From NCBI RefSeq assembly GCF_024758505.1, contig NZ_CP077970.1, forward strand, positions 2,728,001 to 2,792,000: a DNA stretch of 64,000 nt. Reading direction: 5' to 3'. Origin of the DNA: Bradyrhizobium arachidis. Lineage in GTDB: Bacteria > Pseudomonadota > Alphaproteobacteria > Rhizobiales > Xanthobacteraceae. The first letter of the stretch is position 1, and each line of letters begins with the position of its first letter. The notes below the pieces were generated by a model that was not told the DNA's origin, did not search any database, and saw only the letters and a program-made list of their open reading frames with translations. Shown in pieces: positions 24,102-33,622 of this stretch. The position numbers and the translations under genes are program-made.

Positions 24102-25360
24102 GTATCGAGCCCGTCGATCATCGGCTGCGTGATGAGGGATATGCCCTGTTCGGTGGTGCGGAACCGCTTGGCGTCCTCCTCCGGATCCTCGCCGACGACC
24201 AGGCCCTCGGGAATCTCGACGCCACGGTCGATCACCACGTTCTTCAGTCGCGCGCCGCGGCCGACATTCACGTACGGCATGATCACGGCGTTCTCGACAT
24301 TGGCATAGGAGTTGATGCGCACGCCGGTGAATAGCAGCGAGCGACGCAGCGACGCGCCCGAGATGATGCAGCCGCCGGAGACGAGCGAACTCACCGCCTG
24401 TCCGCGCCGGCTCTCCTCGTCATGGACGAACTTTGCCGGCGGCGTGATCTCGGCGTAGGACCAGATCGGCCAGGACCGGTCGAACAGATCGAGCTCCGGC
24501 ACCACATCGGTGAGGTCGATATTGGCAGCCCAATAGGCGTCGACGGTGCCGACATCGCGCCAGTAGCTGCGCTTGTCGTCGCCTGTTCGCACGCAGGAGC
24601 TCGAGAACTGATGCGCGATGGCGCGGCCGTGCTTGACGATGTGGGGAATGATATCTTTGCCGAAATCGTGAGCGGAGTTCGGATCGGCGGCGTCGCGCTT
24701 CAACTCGTCGAACAGAAACTTTGAGTCGAAGACGTAGATGCCCATGCTGGCGAGCGACTTGTCGGGCTTGCCGGGCATCGGCGGCGGATCGGCCGGTTTC
24801 TCCAGGAACGATTTGATGACGCCGTCATCGTCGATATGCATGACGCCGAATCCGCTCGATTCCGTGCGCGGCATTTCGAGGCAGCCGACCGTGACGTCGG
24901 CGCGGCTCTCGACATGCTGCTTCAGCATCAGCTCGTAGTCCATTTTGTAGATGTGGTCGCCGGCGAGCAGCACGATGTACTTCGCGCCATGGGACTCGAT
25001 GATGTCGATGTTCTGATAGACCGCGTCCGCCGTGCCGACGTACCACATCGATTCCGAGACGCGCTGGCTGGCGGGGAGGATGTCAAAACTCTCGTTGCGC
25101 TCGGGCCGGAAGAAGTTCCAGCCCATCTGCAGATGTCGGATCAGGCTGTGCGCCTTGTACTGGGTCGCGACCGCGATGCGACGGATGCCGGAATTGACCG
25201 CATTGGACAGCGCGAAGTCGATGATGCGGGACTTGCCGCCGAAATAGACGGCAGGCTTGGCGCGGCGGTCCGTGAGCTCCAGCAGCCTGCTGCCCCGCCC
25301 ACCGGCGAGGACGAAGGCAAGCGCCTGCCGCGCCAGCGGCTCATTTCCGACTCTACTCAT
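24098..25360 (-). CDS. glgC: Glucose-1-phosphate adenylyltransferase
   Basis: 420 residues, family length. It makes ADP-glucose from glucose-1-phosphate and ATP, the regulated step of glycogen synthesis. The nucleotidyltransferase motif [20 protein letters not shown] is followed by [25 protein letters not shown] and [20 protein letters not shown]. The left-handed beta-helix domain is at the C-terminus ([37 protein letters not shown]). It is first in a glgC-glgA order with a 4-bp overlap. GGAGGATTGC precedes the ATG. Confidence 0.96.
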   Translation of the reverse strand: MSRVGNEPLARQALAFVLAGGRGSRLLELTDRRAKPAVYFGGKSRIIDFALSNAVNSGIRRIAVATQYKAHSLIRHLQMGWNFFRPERNESFDILPASQRVSESMWYVGTADAVYQNIDIIESHGAKYIVLLAGDHIYKMDYELMLKQHVESRADVTVGCLEMPRTESSGFGVMHIDDDGVIKSFLEKPADPPPMPGKPDKSLASMGIYVFDSKFLFDELKRDAADPNSAHDFGKDIIPHIVKHGRAIAHQFSSSCVRTGDDKRSYWRDVGTVDAYWAANIDLTDVVPELDLFDRSWPIWSYAEITPPAKFVHDEESRRGQAVSSLVSGGCIISGASLRRSLLFTGVRINSYANVENAVIMPYVNVGRGARLKNVVIDRGVEIPEGLVVGEDPEEDAKRFRTTEQGISLITQPMIDGLDT

Positions 25361-25529
25361 GCAATCCTCCCGAGGACTCTTGTTTTATCGCAGCGAACCT
25401 TCCGTTGCTGGAAGGCCGGCCGAGCCGCCACGGCATCGAATTCTAGCGGCACGGCTAACAATTCGGAAAGCGGCATGTTGGTTGCGAGGCCGACGGTCTT
25501 CGTTGCCCCGGAATCGACAAGGTCCTCTC

Positions 25530-26023
25530 ATTCGATCCTCGTCGGCGAGCGAGGCGACCAATCGGTATACGCGCCAAGGGTCGGCTTGCCCGTGGCCGCT
25601 GCCAGCGGAATGACGCGCGCCATGTTGTTGTAGAGAACTGAATCGCCGGAAATTAGAAGGCGCTGACCTCGCTTTTTTAAGGCCGCATCGAGATCGTCGA
25701 GCGTCTTGATCAAGGTGGGATGAGAGCACCAAGCCGAGCTTCGGGGCCACACGTCCCAACGCGCTTTGTTCGATGGCAAGCCCGGGCAGGCGCGAGAAAT
25801 CCCCATCCGCAAAGCGTAGCGCGAGCGCGCAGCCCGCACTCTCGACGAGGTCCATCTCTTTCAGGTCCGCGCGTACCGCCTCGACCCACTGCCGGGCGAA
25901 CTCCGCGCCACCCGGTACCAGCGTCGCGATGACAGGCGCACTGGCATCCTTCTGAGCCGGCGCGGCCGCTGGCCAGGTGGCCGCAACGCCTGCCGCAAGC
26001 CGCAGAAACGCCCGCCGCTTCAT
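25530..26023 (-). pseudogene. Frameshifted, truncated ABC transporter substrate-binding protein
   Basis: From ATG 26023 the frame gives a signal-like MKRRAFLRLAAGVAATW and about 100 residues resembling the ABC_sub_bind family common in rhizobia, up to APKLGLVLSSH. There the coding sense jumps to another frame, which continues LIKTLDDLDAALKKRGQRLL and AATGKPTLGAYTDW, matching the family's C-terminal pattern, and then stops. The shift lies near 25710-25725. The expected N-terminal lobe is also shorter than the usual 300-plus residues. Reads as a decayed gene. Confidence 0.65.
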
Positions 26024-26205
26024 GCGTTTTCCCCCCGAATTGCCCGAACCTTGGGGCTGGTTCCATCAAATCACACGCAGCGGCCCTGGGCCAGCGCGGC
26101 CGGCCGACTTGGGCTGCACCCGCCCTCTTGATTTTTTGAGCGGCCGCTTCCCGGGCTTCGGGAAGAAGTGGTAAGTTCGACCTTATTTTTCGATTGCTAC
26201 TTAAA

Positions 26206-26661
26206 ATGATTGGATCAGCGATGGCCTGCGCTTATGGATTCTATGGCCTGTTGCGACTGATGAGTGTCGGGCTGGCCTACCTCACGGTTTCTCACGATCA
26301 ACCGCCGCGCAATCTCGAAGCGGCCTGGCAGGTGCTGGCGCCTTGCGCCGAGACCGTCTCGTTCGACGGCGCCTGGACGCTCTCGCTGAATGAGAGCGGC
26401 AGTGCCATCGTCAACAGCGATCGGCACGCGCAGCGGCTGCAGGGGCATTGGGAGCTGCTCGATGCGAAGGCGCAATCCTATCGCATCGACGTGCTGGCCT
26501 TCGGCAACGACTTCGTCGTCGTGCCCACGGCCGCCGGTTGCCTGCTTGGGTCGGGTACCCTGCACAAGGTCGATCTGCGGCAGAGCTGGTTCACGCGCGA
26601 CAAGCGCGACGGCGGAGATCTCGTCGCCTCGGTGTCGCGCCCGCATGTGACAATGAAGTAG
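26206..26661 (+). CDS. Hypothetical membrane-anchored protein, 151 aa
   Basis: An N-terminal hydrophobic segment (MACAYGFYGLLRLMSVGLAY) acts as signal or anchor. A soluble region follows with SFDGAWTLSLNESGSAIVNS, GHWELLDAKAQSYRIDVL and CLLGSGTLHKVDLRQSWFTR. The repeated Trp and beta pattern resembles a small lipocalin-like barrel, but I do not recognise a family. The start is uncertain between ATG 26206 and ATG 26221. Its neighbours are the pseudogene on the other strand and a Tyr-rich secreted protein downstream. Confidence 0.6.
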   Translation: MIGSAMACAYGFYGLLRLMSVGLAYLTVSHDQPPRNLEAAWQVLAPCAETVSFDGAWTLSLNESGSAIVNSDRHAQRLQGHWELLDAKAQSYRIDVLAFGNDFVVVPTAAGCLLGSGTLHKVDLRQSWFTRDKRDGGDLVASVSRPHVTMK

Positions 26662-26865
26662 CTGTCCATCCGCCTGGCAGTCGGCCACAATCGCAGGCCA
26701 GAACATTGCCGGCGGCGGTCGGTGCCGATTGGCGCCGGCTCTCGCGCGCTTTGTGCGCTGCACGCAGGATCCGGGCCCCCATCAAGGCTTTGACTCAGCG
26801 CAAAGAAGCCCGATCATGGCGTGCGAGCTTTCTTCCAAACGATACGTCAGACAGGGAGTAAGGCG

Positions 26866-27324
26866 ATGAGTATCTGGAAAACAGCAATAGCCTGTACGCT
26901 GGCGGGTGCCGTCACGGTCGGTCAGCTGGAGCAGGCCGCGGCGGCGCCGATGCCGACCAATGTCGCGGCGATGAAGGCGGCAGTTGCCGACGACACCACT
27001 CAGGTGTACTGGCGCGGCGGCGGCTGGGGATGGGGCATTGGAGCCCTTGCGGCCGGCGCCATCATCGGCGGTGCCATCGCCAGCGCGCCCTATGCCTACG
27101 GCTACGGATATCCCTACGGCGGCTATGGCTACGCGCCGGCCTATTACGGTTACGGCTACGGTCCCAGCTACGGCTATGGCTACGGCCCGTCCTATGGCTA
27201 CGCGCCATATTACGGCTATCGCCGCTACTATCGTCCCTATTACGGATATGCCCGTCCGTATTACGGAGCCCGCTACGGCTACTATCGGCCGTACCGTCCC
27301 TACTACTATCGCCGCTATTGGTGA
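26866..27324 (+). CDS. Tyr/Gly-rich secreted repeat protein
   Basis: 152 residues. A signal peptide ends at AAAAP; a WRGGGWGWGIGALAAGAIIG glycine-zipper-like segment follows. The C-terminal half is almost only Tyr, Gly, Pro, Ala and Arg in YGYGPSYG and YYGYRRYYRPYYG units. Such proteins are frequent in Bradyrhizobium and usually annotated as hypothetical or membrane proteins. The structure is likely disordered or cross-linkable; an envelope role is inference. ATG 26866 has GGGAGTAAGGCG just upstream. Confidence 0.8.
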   Translation: MSIWKTAIACTLAGAVTVGQLEQAAAAPMPTNVAAMKAAVADDTTQVYWRGGGWGWGIGALAAGAIIGGAIASAPYAYGYGYPYGGYGYAPAYYGYGYGPSYGYGYGPSYGYAPYYGYRRYYRPYYGYARPYYGARYGYYRPYRPYYYRRYW

Positions 27325-27348
27325 TCCCGGCCGTCGCAGGAGGCATGC

Positions 27349-27948
27349 ATGCCAAGTCAGGCGCATTTCTATCTGAACTGGGCCAAGGAGCGGATTGACG
27401 AGATGGACGCCATGCTCGGCACGCTGGAGAGCAGGATGAGCCAGCTCACGGCTGACGCGCGCGCCGCGACGGACAAGGCCGTCGCGGACCTGCGCAGTCG
27501 GCGCGAAGCGTTCTTCGGCGAGATGAAGAAGCAGAGCGAGGCGGGCGAGGCCGCGTGGGCGCAAGCCAAGCAGCAGCTCGACACGCAATGGACGAACTTC
27601 CAGAGCGAGGCCAACAAGTCTCTCGAGAAAGCAGTGCAGCAGGCCAAGCAGCAGCAGGTTGCTTTCGAGGAGATCGCGGCGGCGCAGGTCAAGGCGTGGC
27701 GGGAGGCGGCGGAAAAATTCCAGGCGTCATCCGCCGAATTCGCCGCCGATCGTCGCGCCAAGATGGAAGCGAGCGCCGAGGAAATGAAGGCGGGCGCTTC
27801 GGCTGCGGAAGCAAGGCTCCAGGAACTGGCGAAGGCCGGTGCGGCTTCCTGGAGCGCGTGGAGCACGGCGCTCTCGGAGTCGCGTGCGGCGTTCGACCGC
27901 GCCAATCAGGCGGCGTGGGACTCGTTCAAGCGGTCGTCGGGTCAGTAG
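27349..27948 (+). CDS. Alanine-rich coiled-coil protein, 199 aa (paralogue of 55725)
   Basis: Begins with HFYLNWAKERIDEMDAML and then forms an almost continuous helix rich in Ala, Lys, Glu and Gln (EAGEAAWAQAKQQLDTQW, AAQVKAWREAAEKFQ). It ends FDRANQAAWDSFKRSSGQ. The paralogue at 55725 (minus) shares the N-terminal HFYLNWAKERIDEMDA box, the AGEAAWA box and the FDxANQAAW tail. There is no signal peptide or membrane segment. The shape is like a phasin or scaffold, which is only an impression. It lies 24 bp after the Tyr-rich gene and may share its transcript. Confidence 0.75.
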   Translation: MPSQAHFYLNWAKERIDEMDAMLGTLESRMSQLTADARAATDKAVADLRSRREAFFGEMKKQSEAGEAAWAQAKQQLDTQWTNFQSEANKSLEKAVQQAKQQQVAFEEIAAAQVKAWREAAEKFQASSAEFAADRRAKMEASAEEMKAGASAAEARLQELAKAGAASWSAWSTALSESRAAFDRANQAAWDSFKRSSGQ

Positions 27949-28071
27949 TTCTCGCACTCATAGCGAGAGCCAGACGATTGCCGCCATGCACGCCAGTTGC
28001 GTGAGCACGATGACGGCGAGATGCAGCGGGCCGGCCTGAAGATTTGGCCCGCGCATCTCGCCGCGCTCCCT

Positions 28072-29058
28072 TTAGTTCGAACCGGCGGCGGCCGCAGTGA
28101 AGCTGCGGTCGACGGCTTTGTTGACGTCCAGCGTCTTCGGCAAAATGCCGTAGCGCGTGGCGCGGTCGGAAGCCGCCTGGATCTCCTTCACCACGCTTTC
28201 GTCGATGACGATCGGGCTGGTGCGCTGTGCGGTGTAGGCGGATAGCAGCACGTCCTCAGGCAGCTTGGTCAGCTCGGCCGTGTTCTTGGCGTATTCGCTG
28301 AAGTGATCGAGCGACCAGAGCCGCGCCTTGCTCAGCCGCTGCACCAGGTCCTGCACGGCGGCGCGCTTGCTGGCGATGGCGCTGTCGGATGCCACGATGA
28401 AGGTGACGGTCGGCGTCAATCCTTCGCCATCGGCGATCACGCGTGCCTTGTCCCTCAGTGTCGCGAATGAGACGTAGGGCTCCCACACCGCCCAGGCATC
28501 GATCGAGCCGGCGACGAGCGCGATCTTGGCGTCGACCGGGCCGAGCGGCGCGAACGTCGCGTCCTCGAGCTTGATCTGTGCCTTTTCCAGCGTCGCGTCG
28601 ATCAAAAACTGGCCCCAGCCGCCGCGTGTGCCGGCAAGGCGCTTACCCCTAAGGTCCGCCGCCGACTTGATCGGCGAATCCGCGCGCACGAGAATGGCCT
28701 GCGTCTTCGCGTCCGATCGCGTGCCGCCGATCGCCTTGATCGGCGCGCCCGCCGCATAGACCGACAGGAAGGAAAGATCGCCGGTGTAGCCGACGTCGAG
28801 CGCGCCGGCGTTCAGCGCCTCCAGGATCGGCGCGGCCGCCGGGAATTCCGACCATTCGATCCTGTAGGGCAGGTCCTTGGCCAGACCGGAGATGTCGAGC
28901 AGCGAGCGGTTGCCGCCCTTCTGGTCGCCGACGCGCAGCACGATCTGGTCGGCGCCGAGCGCGGCCGCAGCCGAAGACAGCGTGACGGCGGCGGCAAGGA
29001 GCGAAGCGGCCAGTCGGCGGGTGATGGAACGACCGCGAAAATCCAAGTTGATGCTCAT
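28072..29058 (-). CDS. SsuA-like ABC transporter substrate-binding protein
   Basis: 328 residues with a signal peptide (about 1-36). VLRVGDQKGGNRSLLDISG is the aliphatic-sulfonate binding-protein motif. EWSEFPAAAPILEALNAGAL, ADLRGKRLAGTRGGWGQFL and AWAVWEPYVSF follow. It is close in pattern to the protein at 34720. It is transcribed away from the organosulfur operon that starts at 29540. Ligand expected to be a sulfonate or a related organosulfur compound. Confidence 0.88.
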   Translation of the reverse strand: MSINLDFRGRSITRRLAASLLAAAVTLSSAAAALGADQIVLRVGDQKGGNRSLLDISGLAKDLPYRIEWSEFPAAAPILEALNAGALDVGYTGDLSFLSVYAAGAPIKAIGGTRSDAKTQAILVRADSPIKSAADLRGKRLAGTRGGWGQFLIDATLEKAQIKLEDATFAPLGPVDAKIALVAGSIDAWAVWEPYVSFATLRDKARVIADGEGLTPTVTFIVASDSAIASKRAAVQDLVQRLSKARLWSLDHFSEYAKNTAELTKLPEDVLLSAYTAQRTSPIVIDESVVKEIQAASDRATRYGILPKTLDVNKAVDRSFTAAAAGSN

Positions 29059-29539
29059 TCGATGTTTCTTGTTTCTTCCTGATGCTCACGACGCGTGAGC
29101 CAACGATTCAGTGGATGAAGGAGTCTACGAGCGCGCGAAGTGCAGTCAATGAAATGAAAAACCGTATTGCGCGCGCAGAAGACAAGGACGCTTCATCAAA
29201 GCGACGTCTGCGAGAAGACGAATGCGCAGCGTCGAATCTGCTTCAACGTTGTGCAGATGGTTTCCGCTGTCGCGCGGCTTGTCGCATGATTGCGCGCAAA
29301 AAATCGTTTCGTCGTTCCCGCGCGCGAAGATGGAGAGAACGTCTGCGCTACGCGCAACATTCGAAATTCCATTTCATTGACGATGCCGCACGCGCGCCGC
29401 ATGATTTGCCGCATCGCAATCGAGTGGCGAGCAATCGCTCTCGGAAGGATTTTATCCAAACGCAGCTCCGCACGGAACATGCGCAACGCCTGCCGTTGCG
29501 CGAACGGCGGAGCCATGCCTCAACGCGGAGTCGGCAAGA
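29059..29539. other. Intergenic region between divergent transporter genes
   Basis: About 480 bp between the SsuA-like gene (minus) and the transporter operon (plus). Base composition is less GC-rich, with many GCGC and AAAT runs. Frames here give Arg-rich, unlikely products. It should hold both promoters; I could not pick a certain operator. No regulator gene lies in the cluster. Confidence 0.5.
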
Positions 29540-30640
29540 ATGAGTAATCAGGGCGAGCACGGCGGATCGAAGCTCGATCGGCGCCATCTGCTCCAGGCGG
29601 GCCTGGCGGCTGCCTTCGCTGCGCCGCTTGGCGCGCTGGGTGCGCAGGCCTTTGCGCCGCGCGCGATCGCGCCCGGGATCGATTTCTCGGAATTCCCGTT
29701 GTGCCAGACCGCGTCCGACGCTCCCGCGCTCACCGGCGCGCCGCGTAAGCTCAAACTGTCGTGGAACGCAGGCGCCGTCTGCCTTGCACCGGTTCCAGTC
29801 GCAATCGATCAGGGCTTCTTCAAGAAGCACAATCTCGACGTCGAGCTCGTCAACTATTCCGGCTCGACCGATCAGCTCCTGGAAGCGATTGCAACGGGAA
29901 AGAGCGACGCCGGCCTCGGCATGGCGCTGCGCTGGCTCAAGCCGCTGGAGCAGGGCTTTGACGTCAAGATCGCTGCCGGCACCCATGGCGGCTGCATGCG
30001 GGTGCTGACGCGCAACGGCTCCGGCGTCGACAAGCTCGCCGACCTCAAGGGCAAGATCGTCGCGGTCGGCGATCTCGCCGGCCCCGACAAGAATTTCTTC
30101 TCGATCCAGCTCGCAAAGCTCGGTATCGACCCGAACAAGGACGTCGACTGGCGCGCCTATCCCGGCAACCTCCTCAACGTCGCCGTGGAGAAGGGCGAGG
30201 TGCAGGCGTTCCTGTCGTCCGATCCGCTCGCCTATCTCTGGCTCAAGGATGTCCAGTACAAAGAGGTCGCCTCCAACCTCGACGGCGAATACCGCGACAA
30301 GAGCTGCTGCATCCTGGGCCTGCGCGGCAGCCTCGTGCGTGAGGAGCCGCAGGTGGCGCGCGCGATCACGCAGGCGCTGCTGGATGCCGCGATGTACAGC
30401 TCACAGAATCCGGAAGCCGCGGCAAAGTCGTTCCAGCCCTATGCGCCGAAGACGGCGACGCTCGCCGATCTCGAGGGCATGGTGCGCTACCACACCCACC
30501 ATCATCATCCCGTCGGCGAAGTCTTGAAGCGCGAGCTCAAGGCCTATGCCGACGATCTGAAGAGTGTCTCGGTCTTCAAGCAAAACACCGACACCGCCAA
30601 ATTTGCGGAGCGCATCTATGTCGACGTATTCGCTGTCTGA
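29540..30640 (+). CDS. NrtA/SsuA-type ABC transporter substrate-binding protein, Tat-exported
   Basis: 366 residues. LDRRHLLQAGLAAAFAAPLG is a twin-arginine signal. The binding fold shows LKLSWNAGAVCLAPVPVAID, GFFKKHNLDVELVNYSGSTD and LADLKGKIVAVGDLAGPDKN. A histidine cluster (YHTHHHHPVG) near residue 318 is unusual. It is first in the operon; the permease start overlaps its 3' end by 23 bp, so expression is coupled. Ligand class: nitrate/sulfonate/taurine-like. The neighbours favour an organosulfur compound. Confidence 0.88.
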   Translation: MSNQGEHGGSKLDRRHLLQAGLAAAFAAPLGALGAQAFAPRAIAPGIDFSEFPLCQTASDAPALTGAPRKLKLSWNAGAVCLAPVPVAIDQGFFKKHNLDVELVNYSGSTDQLLEAIATGKSDAGLGMALRWLKPLEQGFDVKIAAGTHGGCMRVLTRNGSGVDKLADLKGKIVAVGDLAGPDKNFFSIQLAKLGIDPNKDVDWRAYPGNLLNVAVEKGEVQAFLSSDPLAYLWLKDVQYKEVASNLDGEYRDKSCCILGLRGSLVREEPQVARAITQALLDAAMYSSQNPEAAAKSFQPYAPKTATLADLEGMVRYHTHHHHPVGEVLKRELKAYADDLKSVSVFKQNTDTAKFAERIYVDVFAV

Positions 30641-31640
30641 CGGCCTCGCGTCTGGCGCGCCGCGGGTCGCGCGCGCGCCGGCCTTGGCCGACTGGGTGAG
30701 GGAATCTGGGGCGGGCATCGCGGCGAGCGTTGCCTGGATCGCCTTTGGCCTGTCATGCTTGTGGTGGGAGGATGTCGGCGACTGGTCACGAACCCATTCG
30801 CTCGGCATAGCCGCATTCGTCATCGCGGCGCTCGCGCTGTTCGGCACCGTTGGGGCGGACTATCTCGGTTCTGCCGGATCAGGTTTGCGCAAGCGCGCGC
30901 CGTGGCTGCTCGCACTGGGCGCATTCCTGACGGTGTGGGAACTCGCCACCGCAAAATTCGCGTGGCTGCCGCTGCCGTTCTTTCCGCCGCCGCAGGCGAT
31001 CATCGAGGTCTACACCGACGACCTGCCAAAGCTGCTCGACAGCGTCTTTGCCTCAGTGAAGCTGCAACTCGGCGGCTATCTGATCGGCGCGACGGTCGGC
31101 TTCCTCACCGGCGTCTCGATCGGCTGGTCGCGCGCGGTCGGCTATTGGGTGCATCCGGTACTGCGCTTCATCGGCCCTCTGCCGGCGACCGCGTGGCTGC
31201 CGATCGCGTTCTTCACGTTCCCGTCGAGCTGGAGCGCCTCGACCTTCCTGATCGCACTCGCAACCGGCTTTCCCGTGACGGTGTTGACGTGGTCGGGCGT
31301 CGCGAGCGTCAGCAATGCCTACTACGACGTCGCACGCACGCTGGGGGCAAAACCGTCCTTCCTGGTGCTGAAGGTCGCGATCCCCGCAGCACTGCCGCAT
31401 GTCTTCGTCGGCCTGTTCATGGGGCTCGGCTCATCCTTTGCCGTGCTTGTCGTCGCCGAGATGATCGGCGTCAAGGCCGGGCTCGGCTGGTACCTGCAAT
31501 GGGCACAAGGCTGGGCCGCCTATTCCAACATGTATGCCGCGCTGATCGTGATGTCGCTGCTCTGCTCGGGCGCGATCACGCTGCTCTTCACCATCCGCGA
31601 CCGCCTGCTGGTCTGGCAGAAGGGGACTGTCAAATGGTAG
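30618..31640 (+). CDS. SsuC-like ABC transporter permease
   Basis: 340 residues, longer at the N-terminus than typical SsuC because of two extra hydrophobic segments (SVAWIAFGLSCLWWEDV, LGIAAFVIAALALFGTVG). The core has the EAA-loop equivalent YYDVARTLGAKPSFLVLKVAI then PAALPHVFVGLFMGLG, which docks the ATPase. The start overlaps the upstream gene by 23 bp and the end overlaps the ATPase start by 7 bp. It forms the inner-membrane channel of the sulfonate-type importer. Confidence 0.88.
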   Translation: MSTYSLSDGLASGAPRVARAPALADWVRESGAGIAASVAWIAFGLSCLWWEDVGDWSRTHSLGIAAFVIAALALFGTVGADYLGSAGSGLRKRAPWLLALGAFLTVWELATAKFAWLPLPFFPPPQAIIEVYTDDLPKLLDSVFASVKLQLGGYLIGATVGFLTGVSIGWSRAVGYWVHPVLRFIGPLPATAWLPIAFFTFPSSWSASTFLIALATGFPVTVLTWSGVASVSNAYYDVARTLGAKPSFLVLKVAIPAALPHVFVGLFMGLGSSFAVLVVAEMIGVKAGLGWYLQWAQGWAAYSNMYAALIVMSLLCSGAITLLFTIRDRLLVWQKGTVKW

Positions 31641-32431
31641 CCACTGCTACTGCCGAGGCGATTGATTACTCGTCGGCCGGCGCCGCGCTCGACATCGAGC
31701 AGCTCAGTCACGCCTTCGACATCGACGGCGCCGAGCTGCCGGTGCTCAGCGACGTCAGCATCGCGGTCGAGCCCGGCGAGTTCGTCGCCTTGCTCGGGCC
31801 GTCCGGCTGCGGCAAGTCCACGCTGCTGCGGCTTGTCGCGGGTCTGGAGAAGCCGCGCGCAGGCGCCTTGCGCGAGGACGAGGTCCGCATCACGCGCCCG
31901 CATCCCTCCCGCGTCGTCGTGTTCCAGGATCCGACGCTGTTTCCCTGGCGCTCGGTCTGGGACAACGTCGCACTCGGACTGGAGGCGCAGGGCATCTTGA
32001 AGAGCCAGCGGCAGCGGGTCGATGCCGCGCTCGATTTGGTCGGGTTGTCCGCGTTCCGCAATGCCTATCCGCACCAGCTCTCGGGCGGCATGGCGCAGCG
32101 CGTGGCGCTGGCGCGTGCGCTGGTGAACGACCCAAAGATCCTGATCCTGGACGAGCCACTCGGAAAGCTCGATTCCTTGACCCGGATTTCCATGCAGGCG
32201 GAGATCGTCTCGCTGTGGCAGCGCAAGAGCTTCACCACGTTGCTGGTCACCCATGACGTCGAGGAGGCGTTGTTCCTCGCCAACCGCGTCATCGTGTTCA
32301 GCGAGCGTCCGGCGCGGATCAAGGCCGACATCCGGGTCGACCGGCCCCATCCGCGCCATCGCGGCGATCCCTATCTTGCGGATTTGCGCCGCCAGATCCT
32401 CGGGCTGTTGGGGCTCGACGCCACATGGTGA
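31634..32431 (+). CDS. SsuB-like ABC transporter ATP-binding protein
   Basis: 265 residues with all motor motifs: Walker A GPSGCGKST, Q-loop VVFQDPTLFPW, signature LSGGMAQRVALARAL, Walker B ILILDEPLGKLD and switch LVTHDVEEAL. Start at ATG 31634, overlapping the permease stop. It powers the importer of the 29540-31640 genes. The stop overlaps the following monooxygenase start by 7 bp, so five genes in a row are coupled. Confidence 0.92.
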   Translation: MVATATAEAIDYSSAGAALDIEQLSHAFDIDGAELPVLSDVSIAVEPGEFVALLGPSGCGKSTLLRLVAGLEKPRAGALREDEVRITRPHPSRVVVFQDPTLFPWRSVWDNVALGLEAQGILKSQRQRVDAALDLVGLSAFRNAYPHQLSGGMAQRVALARALVNDPKILILDEPLGKLDSLTRISMQAEIVSLWQRKSFTTLLVTHDVEEALFLANRVIVFSERPARIKADIRVDRPHPRHRGDPYLADLRRQILGLLGLDATW

Positions 32432-33597
32432 CCTCTGCAGTCAGGGGGCGCACGGCCCCGAGCGAGCCTGATTACATCGCACGTGCCGAGGCGCTTGCCG
32501 AGGGCTTTGCCGCACGTGCAGCCGAACACGACCGCGCCGGCAGCTTTCCTTTCCAAAATTTTCGCGAGCTGTCCGAGGCCGGCCTGCTGTCGCTGACGGT
32601 GCCGGCTGCGCTGGGCGGTGCAGGGGCGGGCGCCCGCTATGCGACGCGCATCATCGGCATCATCGGTAAGGCCGACGCGTCGACGGCGCTGGTGCTGTCG
32701 ATGCATTACATCAACCATCTCGTGATGGCGCGCAGTTCCACCTGGTCCGCCCGGCTTTCGCGCAAGCTCGCCCGCGAAACCGTGGAAGGCCTCGCGCTCA
32801 TCAACGCGCTACGTGTCGAACCCGAGCTCGGCTCGCCCGCCCGGGGCGGATTGCCGGCGACGATCGCCCGGCGCACGGAGACCGGCTGGCGCCTCACCGG
32901 CCGCAAGATCTATTCAACGGGCGCGCCGATCCTGAAATGGTACGCAGTCTGGGCCAGGACCGACGAGGCGGAACCGCGTGTCGGCCAGTTCCTCGTACCG
33001 GCGGGCCTACCGGGCACGCGCATCGTCGAGAACTGGGATCACCTCGGCCTGCGCGCCAGCGGCAGCCATGATGTCGTGTTCGACGATGTCGTCATTCCGC
33101 TCGACTCCGAGATCGACGTCCGCAGACCCGAAGACTGGCGGGCGCCTGACGCCACGCAGGCGACCGTCCATACCGTCTTCATCGCGGCGCTCTATGACGG
33201 TGTCGCGCGCGCCGCGCGCGACTGGCTGATCCACTTTCTTAGGGCTCGCGTGCCCGCAAATCTCGGCGCGCCGCTGGCAACGCTGCCGCGCGTGCAGGAG
33301 ATTCTTGGCGCGATCGAGGCGCGGCTCGCCGTGAACGCCCGCCTCATCGACAGCTTCGCCGGCGATCTCGACGACGGTGTCGAGCTGTCGCCCGGCGAAT
33401 CCAACGCGATCAAGCTCACCGTCACCAACAACGCCGTCGCCGTGGTCGAGGACGCCCTGTCGCTGACCAGCAACCACGGGCTCACCCGCGCCAATCCGCT
33501 GGAGCGCCATCTTCGCGACGTGCTGTGCGGCCGGGTGCACACGCCGCAGGACGATTCGACGCGCATCGGCCTCGGCCGTGCCGCATTGGGACTTTGA
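32425..33597 (+). CDS. Acyl-CoA dehydrogenase-fold flavoprotein (SfnB/DszC-like monooxygenase)
   Basis: 390 residues with the acyl-CoA-dehydrogenase fold: N-terminal helices, the middle beta domain TGWRLTGRKIYSTGAPI, and WDHLGLRASGSHDVVFDDVV. In sulfur-scavenging clusters this group works as reduced-flavin-dependent monooxygenases on sulfones or thiophenes (SfnB, DszC) rather than on CoA esters. The gene overlaps the ATPase and precedes an SsuD-like enzyme, which supports a desulfurisation role. The true substrate is open. Confidence 0.8.
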   Translation: MVTSAVRGRTAPSEPDYIARAEALAEGFAARAAEHDRAGSFPFQNFRELSEAGLLSLTVPAALGGAGAGARYATRIIGIIGKADASTALVLSMHYINHLVMARSSTWSARLSRKLARETVEGLALINALRVEPELGSPARGGLPATIARRTETGWRLTGRKIYSTGAPILKWYAVWARTDEAEPRVGQFLVPAGLPGTRIVENWDHLGLRASGSHDVVFDDVVIPLDSEIDVRRPEDWRAPDATQATVHTVFIAALYDGVARAARDWLIHFLRARVPANLGAPLATLPRVQEILGAIEARLAVNARLIDSFAGDLDDGVELSPGESNAIKLTVTNNAVAVVEDALSLTSNHGLTRANPLERHLRDVLCGRVHTPQDDSTRIGLGRAALGL

Positions 33598-33622
33598 AGA
33601 CAGACCAGCCAGGGAGACCACG

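Noticed and set aside
27080..27320. Short tandem-like TAYGGC/TATTAC repeats read as a DNA repeat array or CRISPR
   Set aside because: They are codon-level repeats of a Tyr/Gly-rich protein with irregular spacing; no CRISPR repeats or spacers occur anywhere in the window.
30755..31633. Upstream extension of the ABC ATPase frame through the permease gene
   Set aside because: The extension is Arg-rich shadow of the permease; the ATPase fold starts after ATG 31634, which overlaps the permease stop as in a normal operon.
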